From positions 36,324,886 through 36,388,885 of the forward strand of contig NC_086374.1 of the NCBI RefSeq assembly GCF_036588685.1: DNA of 64,000 bases, written 5' to 3'. A program made the translations under genes and the position numbers. The notes beneath the pieces were generated by a model. It was not told the origin of the DNA. It saw only the letters and a program-made list of their open reading frames with translations, and did not search any database. Below, piece by piece: positions 24,701-35,964 of the stretch. The stretch is from Mytilus trossulus. Its lineage: Eukaryota; Mollusca; Bivalvia; Mytilida; Mytilidae. The stretch's first letter is position 1; each line of letters begins with the position of its first letter.

Positions 24701-27700
24701 GATTTCTCAAAAGATTGTTACGTTAAGGGCATGTTAAATTTCGTTTTCTTGTTTGAAAAATGTAGGTGTTTGACATTAATCATTTCCAAAATATAAATGT
24801 TTAATTATGATATATTGTTTTATATTTATCTCTCGTCTTTTGGCTTCAATAGCGGCGGTGTCGTTGGGTTATCCTTAATATATACGTTTTTAATATTTCA
24901 TTTTATTCATTTTATGCATATTATACAAACTTTTCCTTTGCTTGGAATGCACTGTCCTTTTTACTCAAATGTATTTAGTCATACAAGGAACGTTGTCACC
25001 TGGAGAAATGTAAAACCACATGCACTGAGGACTTTCTTACAATATATGTATGCATGCATTGGTTCAATTATTGCATTAACATTACAATTATCTGCACCTT
25101 GTTACATATGCCTTTAGTGCTTTTCAATGTCTTAGAATATAGCTGAGAATTCAAGCGAGATTTGTATATTTCAGTTATAGATCAGCCTTATATTATTATC
25201 ATTTAGATTCGCAAAACTGATTACTCTAAACATAACTACTTCGACCATTTTGACACCGAAGGCCCCGAAATATTTGGAATTAAATATATTCATTATTGCA
25301 AACCTAGTGTAATATACATATATCAATATGTATAGGGGGAGGGGTGATATCTCAAAAAAACATGTTTTACCCCGCCGCAATATTGGGCCTGTCCCAAGTA
25401 AGGAGCCTCTGGCCTTTGTTAGTCGGTTAGATTTTTATTTTTAGTTTCTTGTGTATAATTCGGAGTTTAGTATGACGTCCATTGTTACTGAACTAGTATG
25501 CATATTTGTTTATGGGCAAGCTGAAGGAAGCCTCCGGGTGCGGAAGTTTCTCGCTACATTGAATACCTGTTGTCTGCTCTATGGTCGGGTTGTTGTCGCA
25601 TCAACACATTCCCCATTTCCATTCTCAATTTTATTTTAGTTTGTCATACCGAATATTTGAGACTTTGTTCTTTATCCACACTTCCCTTATCAAAATGTAA
25701 TACTAGTCTGTCCTCTTTGCTAGTAGATATAGTTGTTCCATGAGGGTGAATAACATTTTTCACCGTCTTTGGTCCGACAATTATTCCAAAACTGTTCAGG
25801 CGATCGCAGGAAAATTCAACATATCCATTCTGAAGAAAAAGATAATTGAAGACATACAATACATACAATACATAAAAAAATGTCTTGTGCAGTTTTCTAC
25901 TTGTATAAGTTAGACACTAAAAAACGCACCGACTTCTTCGGTATGTAAATTATATTCCTGAAATCTCAATAAAGTAAAAAAAAAATGATTACAATGACAA
26001 AAAACTTTTTTTAAATGCATGTATCAGCATTTATTTAATGTCACTAAATAGCTTTCAATGACCATTGGTGGTCGTTATTTCAAAATAGATAGGAAAGACC
26101 AGTGTTTCTTTAATTTATTTACACCAAATGCATCGTTCACAAAATTCACGTTATGGAAGATTGATAGGGATCCTTATGTGTATGCCATTTTTCGAATTAT
26201 ATCAGAGTCAACCAGTTTAGTATGCTTCTTCATTTTATTCCAAAATAATCATCTTGCCTGTTAAAAAAATCAAAACTTTAACTTGAATTAATGTAAAACT
26301 GAAAGCACTGGGCTCTGAAATGTCACAGTAGTCAATTATTTACGTAGATTGTCATATTGATATGATTTCATAAATGTTTCGAAAATGACGATTGTTAATG
26401 TTTGAATATATGCACTTTCATATCAAAATATTGTTAAAAAATTGTTAGTTTTGATAGAAGAATTTGGTGCGTTTTGTCCACACGCAATTTTGTCAAATGG
26501 GGTTAACTATCTAGGATTATCCACCACTTTGCCATAGTTAAGCATTATTAAATCAGTCGCGGACAGTTCGAGCGTAATGTCTATAGTATATTTTTCATTT
26601 TGAAATACCATTTTGTTGCATCAATATTTCGAATTTGGCTTCATAAATACAGAAAATGCATAGTGATGCCTTATCAGCATCTTTAATTTTTTCTTAAATC
26701 TATCGACATTAATAACAAACTAATGAAAGAATGAAATCACCTTTAATGATGCTTTTATAGCCTTCCAAGTGTCTCCACACTCTATCCATGCCCAAAACGA
26801 ATTTATATCTTGGTCGTTAAGTTGAACTCTTGTGTCTCCAACCGGGACTTGGAAATGAACTTTCCCACTATATTCATCAACTAAGGAAAATATACACCTT
26901 TTCCTCTGAGTAAGTTTCTTTTCTTTTGAATTGAAAGAATTTTCTGGTGTATACAATTTAAATATATTTGTCACAAATTTGACATTGGTTACGTTTCTGG
27001 GTGGTTTTAAGCTTTTATTTCGCTCTTCGGTTGTCCAAATAGATGTTTTATAATGTTCTAAAGCTCTAAAGAAATCTGTTGGTGCTTTTAATTTGACACC
27101 ATTGCCAACGTCAACATATTGAAATTGTTCTTCCTCTTCAGAACTAGTATAATAGTCCTGTAAACAGTCTTCTGAATCTGTATCAAAGTTTTCATCAGAG
27201 TATGTTTCAATACTGGATGTTTCACTAGAAGCAGCGTCAGGACTGTCGACGACTTCAACTTCATCCTTAACATCTTCCCCATCTTCTTCTTCAGGTATTG
27301 ATCTGAAAAATATTCCAACTTCATTCATCTCTGGTTAAACCATTGCAAATCTATTGTGCTTTTTTCAACAAGTGAATAAGGTACAATGTACACAAAATGT
27401 AATATTGATCAATATTAAGTGTAGAGGAAATTGTACTTCAGTGCTCGTAATGAGGTTTAAATATACGATTGCTAGTGTGATTCCAATTTTGGGAAATCTC
27501 CGAAAGAGTTTAAGACTCGCATTAGAAAATATATACGTAGCACCTACTTTTTTGGAATACTATTTAATACATTAACGTTAAACGCCAATACATAGATGGT
27601 GTATCTGAAATAAATTAATCAAAATTCGATCACTACGATGAGCTTTTCTTGCCCATCGAAACTGGATACATGTACCATAGAGAAATATATGTCTTTCATA

Positions 27701-29166
27701 TGATACGACATTGGAAAACTAACGTTTTCATTTACGATTTCTTGTTAGAGAGTTGCTGCTCTCGATGTTCTCTAGGAACCATTGAACCATAGATTTCTAG
27801 ACAGTTCATTTTAAATACTCCCCTCGGATATTAAATAGGCGCATTCATGAGTTGCCTGACTGTTATGTAATATCCGTGCCACAGATGATCACTAATATGC
27901 TCCAATTGTCTTTGCTATTTTCCAGTCTAATTTTCCCGATTGTGACATGATCGAATTGGAGTTTACATTGACTACATACTTAAAATGCGACACACTATGA
28001 GTGCCATTCGTTAAACAGGATATGACTATCCTTCCAGAGCACCTGACATTGCCGAGGGTTTATATGGGTTATTCATGGTGCTCTGTATCTTTCTCAGATC
28101 AGTCTCTAGTTGTCCTACAATGTTTTGTAGACTGTGTTTGTTTGTCGGTCGCTTTTCGTTTCTGGTCACATTTTTGTTGGTCTCCCTTCGATTTATTAGT
28201 TCTTTGGTACTTTTTCCCACTTTTCAATAAACTAATGATTTTATGCATGGGATTGAATGAAGTAATTTCCCTGAAAATTTCAGGCCTGCAATGATTTGGA
28301 GAGGCATTGAGCAATCCTTTAACATTGTGGACAAGACTAAAATTAATGATGATAAAAGTATTTATTTATTGATCTTGTATTGCTGATTGAATTAATTGTT
28401 TACAGTTTCTCTCTATCTTGTTTGTCCCAAAACACAAAAAAGACGGAAAATAATCGTCATTTAAGGGCAATAACGTCAAACCTTTAACGAATCCACAAAT
28501 GAAAACGGCAAAACCAGGTTTAATCTAACTTTTTTACCATAAGGAAGTGCCTATACTAAGTTAGGAATATGATATTTGTTTTCTTTTCGTTTGCAGTGTT
28601 TGATGTTTTTGAGCTTTTGATTTTACCATTTGATATGGACCTTTTTAATTTGAAATGTCATTAAAGACCCGTACAAATTTTTGGTTACTACCGTTACATT
28701 TACAGCATTTTGAAAGTTTTTCTATTTGAAATCTCTTAAAATTATGATTTTCAAACATGGAAGATTTTATCATTTCTGTACCAAACTATTTAATACAAAT
28801 CAAGTCCTGTAAAATACAGGTACCTAAATATTACAATAATAAGTAACAAAATAGTATTGAATATTTAAGGGTAAATTTCCAGTACTACATATTTTTAGTA
28901 CAGAAATAGTACCTATGCAAAAGTAGCTGTGTAGTAGTATCATTTCATTAGCATTCTTGACGGCAAACTGAATATAATTCACATTATGCAATTCGAAACA
29001 CTAGTACCGAGAAAGCAGGAGTTTTATAACACACACATATATAATATAAAACTTACGGTGCCACCATATACGGTAAACCTGGTTCTATCGGGTCAAGATT
29101 TCCTGGGACAATATTTCTTGGTGATCTTACAATTTTTCCGGGATTTTTAGGGAAACCCTCTGCCAT
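21158..29166 (-). CDS. ZU5-UPA-like gene B, complete (570 aa)
   Basis: Exons on the minus strand: 29057-29166, 26741-27302, 25650-25829, 22394-22674 and 21158-21737. The sum is 1713 nt, an exact multiple of three. Order: short N-terminus with NPGKIVRSPR; an acidic region rich in Asp, Glu and Ser; an uncharacterised module; a ZU5-like region (exons 3-4); a UPA-like region (exon 5, motifs HQRIRIRPSG, HPFLFFMH, EFSADNQRRG); and a Ser/Thr-rich tail. No signal peptide, membrane segment or death domain is seen, so a cytoplasmic protein is expected. In known ZU5-UPA proteins (ankyrin, UNC5, PIDD1, FIIND of NLRP1) this pair packs as a structural or assembly unit. The HFS/SFS autoproteolysis site of PIDD1/FIIND is not evident; the nearest match reads NSFG. 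Confidence 0.6.
21811..21868 (+). repeat. Microsatellite (GT)n then (ACAG)n
   Basis: GTGTGTTGTGTGTGTGTATG is followed by five or more ACAG units, directly inside intron 4 of gene B close to the acceptor of exon 5. Confidence 0.85.
22394..22674 (-). CDS. Gene B exon 4: ZU5-like segment
   Basis: Acceptor TCTTTACAG|ATACAAAGACC and donor GATGG|GTAATT. KISLDYEMSKFTKPISL matches the ZU5 pattern 'V-T-L ... K-F-x-K-P-I'. The exon ends at a D-G dipeptide shared by all copies. Confidence 0.65.
23021..23886 (-). mobile_element. Tc1-type relic with perfect 29-bp inverted ends (gene B intron 3)
   Basis: Ends 23021-23049 and 23858-23886 are exact inverted copies (TATACTGAACGACTTTAGAA and onward), with TA at both outer edges as for Tc1/mariner target duplications. 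The minus-strand interior holds a decayed piece reading HLPIMFTATTSTANQIARCH, like the helix-turn-helix part of Tc1 transposases, but no intact gene. It is nonautonomous and 866 bp long. Confidence 0.75.
25385..25640 (+). repeat. Interspersed repeat, 'GTTGTTGTCTCTTTGACACA' family
   Basis: Words in order: GGGCCTGTCCCAAGTAAGGAG, GTATGACGTCCATTG, GCCTCCGGGTGCGG, GGGTTGTTGTCGCATCAACACATTCCCCATT. Shorter copies are at 37060-37130, 49915-49990 and 51035-51110. It ends about 10 bp from exon 3 of gene B. Confidence 0.5.
25650..25829 (-). CDS. Gene B exon 3: ZU5-like segment, 180 nt
   Basis: Acceptor TTTCTTCAG|AATGGA and donor TCG|GTATGA; phase 0 at both ends. It holds NGYVEFSCDRLNSFG, HPHGTTIST and LHFDKGSVDKE. 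The last resembles the ZU5 strand 'L-x-F-P-x-G-A' followed by an acidic turn. Confidence 0.65.
26741..27302 (-). CDS. Gene B exon 2: acidic region and N-terminal module
   Basis: Acceptor TTTTTCAG|ATCAAT and donor AAG|GTGATT. It starts SIPEEEDGED, continues with a long acidic Ser-rich stretch, then FQYVDVGNG, WTTEERNKSLKPP, CIFSLVDEYSGKVHFQVPV, FWAWIECGDTWKAI. Landmarks coincide with those of gene D exon 2. Confidence 0.65.
29057..29166 (-). CDS. Gene B exon 1 (start codon)
   Basis: GAAAATGG gives a good start context (A at -3, G at +4) at 29164-29166. It encodes MAEGFPKNPGKIVRSPRN and ends CC|GTAAGT, two bases into a codon. An acceptor-like TTTTACTGCAG lies just upstream of the ATG, so a 5' UTR exon may exist. 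The PG-x-x-VR-x-PR motif is shared with gene D exon 1. Confidence 0.6.
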
Positions 29167-32100
29167 TTTCCTGCAGTAAAACCATAAACAAATATAGACT
29201 GTCGCATTTCTATCTAAAACAAATGAGATTTTATTACGTAGATACGTAGTAGATATTATGAAAGTTTTTATGTTAATTGATCCGCATTAATGAAACCTTT
29301 TCTCTATATCAAATTGATTTTTTTAAAGTTTGTTTACCTTGAGCGACTTTTTATATTTAAAGAAGATTCGCCATATTGCACATTTTATTGTGCTGAGAAA
29401 TTTTTGGGATATATCAAATGTCTTCATGTAAATTTGCATAATAATACAAAATGCATTCAACTTGTTAGATACTTAGCTTTACACTTAATTAAGTCAGTAC
29501 AGTGTGTAGATACATGTGTCATAATATATCCAATAATAAGAAATATGGTATTTTAAACGAATATTAACACATATAGTTTATACACAGTAAAAGGTTATCT
29601 TCGTTTATAATTATTTCCTATGGAAAATCAAACACTCAAATTAAAAATGTGTTCGGTTGGTATTGGTTCCATTTGAACCTTTCGTTATAAAGGTAGTCAC
29701 TAGTGAAGCTTATCCTTCCACAGCATCCGCGGTTACCCTAAACTTTGTAGTGGGGTTTTCGTTAGTCATCTTTGGCTTTCTGTGTGTGTTTTGGATATTT
29801 GATTGACTATTCTCTAATTTTTTAAATATTTTTCTTGGTTTCTTCTGAATCTCCTGTTGTGATGTTTAAAAAAAAGAGGTCATGCCAGTTGACGTCAAAT
29901 AAAACAGCAGCTTGATTTTGATTATTCCCAAAGCTCGGCAAGCAATATGAAAAATTGACTGTCTCGAGTGCAGAAATACATGTATAATAACAAATTTATT
30001 GTAGTGGAATCAATATTCGATACCTTCCGCCATTTTTTTTCTTCAATTGTAACTGTTCAAGTTATTTTATCTTGACATACTAGTCTGGTTATTACGAGCT
30101 GAAAATGCAGGACTAGTCTATTAAAGCCATTTATGAAATAAAGAATTAAGAAATGACAGTGCCCGCTTTTAAAGTAAATTATGTCCCTTTATTAAGGCCA
30201 ACCTTATAGATTGATCCTAACATTGCGGATTGATTATGTCATGTGTAAATCATCAGATATAGCATGCGATCTAGGGTTACTAATTTTGTTTTATCAGTCT
30301 GATCTATACCGTATACAATGTTTCTAGCGGCTGCTTAGCTTCTGTTCATAATTAAAATTTCATTTTTTTAGTAAGAACGAGAGGCTCCAAAGAGCCTATA
30401 TCGCTCACATCTAATTTTGTTTTCGAAATCATGTACAATAAGTTTTAAATCATAATTACATGTATTAGATACCCTAATAATGATTGACACAAAAGTTGGT
30501 TTTATTCAGGTCAGTAGTTAAATTGAAAGCAGGGCATCTATTTGTACTCTTACAATAGTTACCGAAGACCCCTTTTTATAATTCAAATTAGTTTTCAGGT
30601 TTCAGAGATATGAGCTAAAAACTGCATTTTACCCCTATGTTTTATTAGATGTCTTGTCAGCCATGTTGGTTGACTGGCGGGGTTAAATTTGTCTCAGTAG
30701 TTTCAAAAGAGAAGATTTTAGTAAAAGATAACAAAACTTTATTAAAAATGGTTAAAAGTTGCCTACTAACATAAAGACCAACAACTCTTTATTGGGTTAA
30801 TTTAACATTTTAGTTTCGTTGACTAATTTGTAGTTCTTACCTTTACTGAACAATTATGCTGTTTAAAATTTATCTCTTTCTAAATTAATAGTATCCAAGA
30901 TAGTAATCAGAAACTGCACATATTCATTAAAATTACTAATTCAGGGGCAATTAAGAAATTAACTTGATAAACATTTTTACTCATCATGTCAGATTTGCTC
31001 TGCCTCCTTTAGTTTCAGAGATATAAGCCAACAAGAGGCTGTTATGCACTTGACCTCCATTTTGTCATCAGTAACAACATTTTAAAATTTGAAAAGCTTT
31101 GGTTGAACAGTTCATGCGTAAATGCACAGACACGACTGGAAATGCCATTTTTCAATCTTTCAAGAACCATAACTCCTGAACGGTAAAAGTCATAATCGTC
31201 ATTATTGCACTTGAACTCCATTTCGTCATCAGTAACAACATAATAAAATTTGAAAAGCTTTGGTTGAACAGTTCATGAGTAAATGCACGGACACGACTGG
31301 AAAAGCATTTTTTCAATCTTTCAAGAACCATAACTCCTGAAAGGTAAAAGTCAAAATCGTCATTATTGAACTTGACCTTAATTTTGTTGTCTGTAACAAC
31401 ATATTAAAATTTGAAAAGCTTTAGTTGAATGGTTCATGAGTAAATGAATGGACAATATTTGATTGCCGCCCGACCGCCCGGCCGCCTGCCGTACATCCCC
31501 AAATCAATAACCGACATTTTTGTCACAAAAATCCGGTTAAAAACTATAATTCACCCCTGTGTTCTCTTTTACATTTGTAAGCTGTGACGGCCATGTTGGT
31601 TGGCAGGTTAGGCTATTTGGGCAACAAGATCCCATAACGATCATCGTGGCAAAGTGGTTTAATTTGTCCCAGCAGTTTCACAGGAGAAGATTTGTTAAAG
31701 TTAATGGACGACGGATGACGACAACGAACCAGGTGATTGAAACAGTTCACAAGGCCCAATGGACTAGGGGAGTTGAATAGGAGAAAATATTTAAAGGGCA
31801 ATTAAAAATCCCTTGTTGAAAATAAAATAGAAAAAAAATAGAAAAACATCACTATAAAATATGTAAAGATTATGCACTCCAAAATATGTTTATGCCCAAA
31901 AGAAGTTTATAAATACAAGGGGTATTTGTTTCTACCTTGGCATTACTGTAAAATTAATGTAAGAAAAAAGGGTTTGTTAACTCTAACATGAATGCAGATA
32001 AATTTCATAAGAACTTAACATGATTCTAGCGTAAATCCCATATCCCTATCCAGATTGTGGTGGAAGTTATCATCCTAGAATGTTTATTTGAAATTATTAT

Positions 32101-33626
32101 CAGTGAACTGTGATCGGCCCTTATTTTTTTACTTTTGTGTAATTTTGATTGGGATTACAGTTAATTACATCAGCTTATAGGTGATTTTTAGCATTCTCAA
32201 CGTGTAAGTAATGAAATAGAGTTATTTAAACATATTATGTTGATAAATAACAAGATGAAAAATAATGTTGAATAAACAATTAATACATGGAAAGGATCCT
32301 TCTGCGATCTAAATCAAATGGCAATTTGTACATGTATATTAGACAAAAATGAGATATGGAATGATTGTCAATTAGACAACAAACGAACAAAGTTAAAACG
32401 AAGAAATTTAAGCAACTTGTATTGTACGACCCTCAACAATGAAAAAACATACAACATAGCACCAAATAATCTGATTACCCTTTTGGGCAGATGAGTCCGC
32501 CCTTGGTTTTTTGATGGGGTTCTACTCGTATTACTCATTCTTGGGTTTCTTGTATGTTTTTCTGCTATACAACCATCAAATTGCCAGTTATAAAAGTAAT
32601 ATTTTTGTCATTAAAATCCGGTTAAAAACTATAAGTGATAGTGATATATGGGAAATACAATTTGATAATGAAATGCTTTGCGATTAATTTCATTCAATCA
32701 AAAGTATGGTCTTTTTTTTTTTAAACCCAACATTTGACTCTTCACTTATCATTACGAACTTAACATGATCTGAAAAGTCTGAAATATACAAGTATATTGT
32801 AAAGTTATAGTTAGTATTTTTGTCAATTTTTAGAGCTTTCCACTGGGGTAAATTCGAATTCAATACCGTACAAAAAACCCGCTAATATTTAATTCAGTAT
32901 TGTTCAATAGTTTTCAAACAATTTATATTAATGTAGTTGGTTTGAACTGCCAAATAACATCAAAAATTGAACTCAGACTGAACAGATATTCATCAACTGC
33001 AAGCGACTTTCTAAACAGTATCTAACCGCAGTGAAGAGTGACCGAAAGACTGAATTAACCTAAATTATGTGTTCAGTCTCATATTAGATCTGATTAGATC
33101 AAAATAAACGTTCCCGATCAAAGTTAGTTTACAGTTGATGTAATGTATTTTTTCTGGCTTTATCTATACCAGCAACAACAAACATTAAATAATAATCGAT
33201 AACTCTAGTACCCAGACGCTTAGTTCCCGCGTCGTTATCTATCCTATGTAAAAATTATAAAAAAAACATAATATTGCATCAGCCAGTAATAAACGAAACA
33301 AGTCATAATATGTCTGTCAGTTAATGATATGCTGTCACAGTATAAAGGCATCTAACCCGGATACAATTTACCGAACTGTAAGGAGCACTTAAAGTGCCTG
33401 ATATGAACGTAATTTTTCTCTTTATTTTTATTTTTTTTAAACTTGTTATTTAAAACCGATAGAAAAAAAAACCGATAAAAGATATTAAGAAATAAGCATG
33501 TTATATCACATTAAACATTCACATCGCACCTGTCTGTGACATGTCCCGAGTGCCAGTCTGAATAACCTTCGGTTTTCCAAGAAAGGAATGTGTGACGTCA
33601 CATTTTGAGCAAAGAATATAAACAAC
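29167..33626. other. Intergenic region between genes B and C relatives; repeats only
   Basis: No credible coding exon is seen. Most of 30370-31790 is one complex repeat, and 32345-32460 is a diverged 'GACAACAAAC...GACCCTCAACAATG' copy. The word GTTTTCGTTAGTCATCTTTGGCTTT near 29755 is another repeat that I think is common in mussels. The rest is AT-rich without visible structure. Confidence 0.4.
30370..31790 (+). repeat. Complex interspersed repeat with 161-bp tandem sub-units
   Basis: It starts near GAGGCTCCAAAGAGCCTATATCGCTCAC and contains GCCATGTTGGTTG twice (about 30662 and 31591). Between them the block with AATTTGAAAAGCTTTGGTTGAA recurs at about 31084, 31245 and 31406, a 161-bp period. 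I recognise the style as a widespread bivalve repeat. Confidence 0.55.
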
Positions 33627-33911
33627 ATGGCATATGCATCAACTTCGAAAGATCAAGACGATAACCATGACAGTTCTGAAAGTGATTCTTATAAACTGTG
33701 CCTGTCTTGTGGTTCATCGTAATTTGAAATGGTAGAAAACGGGAGCTCAGGTTCTGACTATGAGCTAGTAGAAGCTACTGGTGCCATTGCGGGTGCTCAG
33801 CGGGGGGCTCAGAGTAACTCATACCAGTTTGAACCGTGCAACTCAAATTCTGACGAGTCTGAACCAGAAAACGACGAAGATGAAGACACATTGGCAGACA
33901 ATTATTGGTAA
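33627..33911 (+). pseudogene. Acidic N-terminal exon relic with internal stop
   Basis: The frame from ATG at 33627 reads MAYASTSKDQDDNHDSSESD, meets TAA after LCLSCGSS, and continues in the same frame as a 60-residue stretch with NSYQFEPCNSNSDESEPEND. 'Y-x-F-E-P' followed by Ser/acidic residues resembles the N-terminus of the P2X7-like cysteine-rich proteins repeated in molluscan genomes; this is weak evidence. It ends with a possible donor TTG|GTAACT. Nothing downstream was recognised. Confidence 0.3.
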
Positions 33912-34493
33912 CTAATAAATGATAATTTATATATTCACGCATACCCGTAATAAGTAAAAGGGATAAATATTATAACTAAAATATTGAAAAAGAAAGGAAG
34001 TGAGATACCTACCAGTTCTGCACCAATGCCGGTCGCCTTGCATTAATAATAACTCAAAAACTATAAAACTGAACGTATTTCATTACTATAACCGATTCTC
34101 ATAATTTTATAGTGGGGGCGGGGGGAGACTGTTCATTGGTTTTTTTTACCCATTTTTTTTCTCTCTCAGAAACTACTAGGGCTACCAGAAAATTAAAATC
34201 ACGCTTCATATGTGCATGTTTTACTATTTGAATCTTTTCCTGATACATTATTCTTCATTCAACAAGTTTCTGTTTACAAAAATTCAATCTAACTACTTCC
34301 ATTCAACCTCTTCTCAGTATATGTACATTTTTAATGCCGGGTGCAAATTATCGATCAGGGACAAACATACATCATTATAACATGGAGAGAAGCAATAGCT
34401 TATATACAATATATTTTTGCGGTTTCTTCTTTCAAAGATATGAATAGAACTCATTGCATTATTATGGCGGACCCAAATGCATCTACAATATAA

Positions 34494-34675
34494 AAAAGAA
34501 TGTGGTATGATTGCCAATAAGACAACTCTCCACAAGAGACAAAAAAAAATAATCAAAAAGGTTACAATTATAGAGTACCGTACGGCCTTCAACAATGGGC
34601 CAATACCACATAGTTAGCTATAAAAGGCCCCGAAATGATAATGTAAAACAATTCAAACGAGAAAACTGCAACTTT
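34494..34675 (+). repeat. Interspersed repeat, 'GTGGTATGATTGCCAATAAG' family
   Basis: AATGTGGTATGATTGCCAAT, CTCTCCACAAGAGAC, GTACGGCCTTCAACAATGG and AGGCCCCGAAATGATAATG occur in the family order. This is the best preserved short copy in the window. Confidence 0.65.
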
Positions 34676-35237
34676 GTTTATAAAAAATGAATCTTTCTCT
34701 GAATGTTCAAATCAATTATACTGAAAATATATAGGTTATGCTTTAGTTTCTTAGATATTTTTGTTTTGCTCTAAAATAAATCGGTTGCTTTCTTCAAGGT
34801 GTAATTGAGGACATTGTGCAGTTCTACCGTCAGCGAGAGAGTGTGTCTGCTGTTGTGAAGTTTCGAAAATTGATGATGCGAAAATGAGCACCCTGACACA
34901 GCTTGTATAACAGGACATCCGGGATTTCATCCATTGTGCCTTGATACACATGCATTTAAAGTTGCCTATTACCAGTATAGGCAGCAATATGGAGAGCATC
35001 CTTATCATGGAAATGAGAAAAAAATTCAGTCGTGAATTTCAACATCAATACTTATATCGGTTTATTTTAAAATCTATTTTATAAAAAAAATATATGTTTT
35101 TTTAAATCTTGAGTCAATGCTCTGTGTTGAAGGCTGTGAAGCAAATACAATCTATAAATGCTTAATTTACGTTACACTTTATAATTAAAACATTGGTTGT
35201 GTTACGCGTTTAATATTACAACCCAAGATAACATTCA

Positions 35238-35964
35238 TTATTGCTCGTATCTTTCTAGTGTGGAATTTGATAACAAAAGACCTCCGACAATTGAGTGTTT
35301 ACTGTCTGTCTTGGAATGGGCTGACTTACAATTAGATAAACAGTGTGCTACTGGATCGACCTGATCTACACAAGCTTCAATACATTTCAAATCACTGCTA
35401 TTGGTAATTTTAACAGTATCTATTTTGAGGTCTGGTTTAGATGAGTTTTCTTCAGTGTCCGATCGATTTTTAAGAAGGGGCAAACTATCTAGATTGAATT
35501 CAACTTTTGTTATTTCTGTGTAGGTTTTGGTATATGTGTCTGTTGAAAAGCTTAATATTGCATTTGGTGATCCTCCCATTATTCTATTTATTTGAACCTG
35601 GAAAGTTAAAGCATTGTCGCTAGAGACTGACAAGAAAAGCATCCACAAATGAGCACCATTTCCTGGTTTTAATCCAATGCATCCTGCCGGACGTATCTTG
35701 AATCGTTGGTATTGTGTTAAACATAAATTCCCTGATTTATGAACAAGAAAGTGTCCTTCTTGCTGTTCCTTAAATATCAGCGCTTTGGTATGTTCTACGC
35801 GACAACAATAAACCCGTATACGTAATGTTGACGAAGTTCTCTTCAGACAATGAACTAAAATGTTACATAATATTCTACTGCCATAAAACAAATTCAATTC
35901 ATTTGTCAACTCTATCTTAGTGATTCTGTCTTCTTTAATCATAAGTACTGCTGCAAAAGATACT
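35238..35964 (-). CDS. Gene C exon 5: UPA-like domain with extended Cys tail
   Basis: Acceptor ATTTTACAG|AGTATC; 727 nt to the stop at 35238. After the UPA-like part and a VEFNLDSLP stretch shared with the family, about 80 residues follow, with KCIEACVDQ and AHCLSNCKS. The relic at 16095-17595 carries the same tail, so the extension is ancestral to a C-type subgroup. Confidence 0.6.

Noticed and set aside
24797-25117. 106-aa plus-strand hydrophobic frame in gene B intron 3
   Set aside because: AT-rich, without domain pattern or splice context, and antisense to an intron; considered chance.
25720-25780. PIDD1/FIIND-type autoproteolysis site
   Set aside because: The family position shows NSFG or TSFG (HSFG in C), not the HFS/SFS-type sequence needed, so no self-cleavage is claimed.
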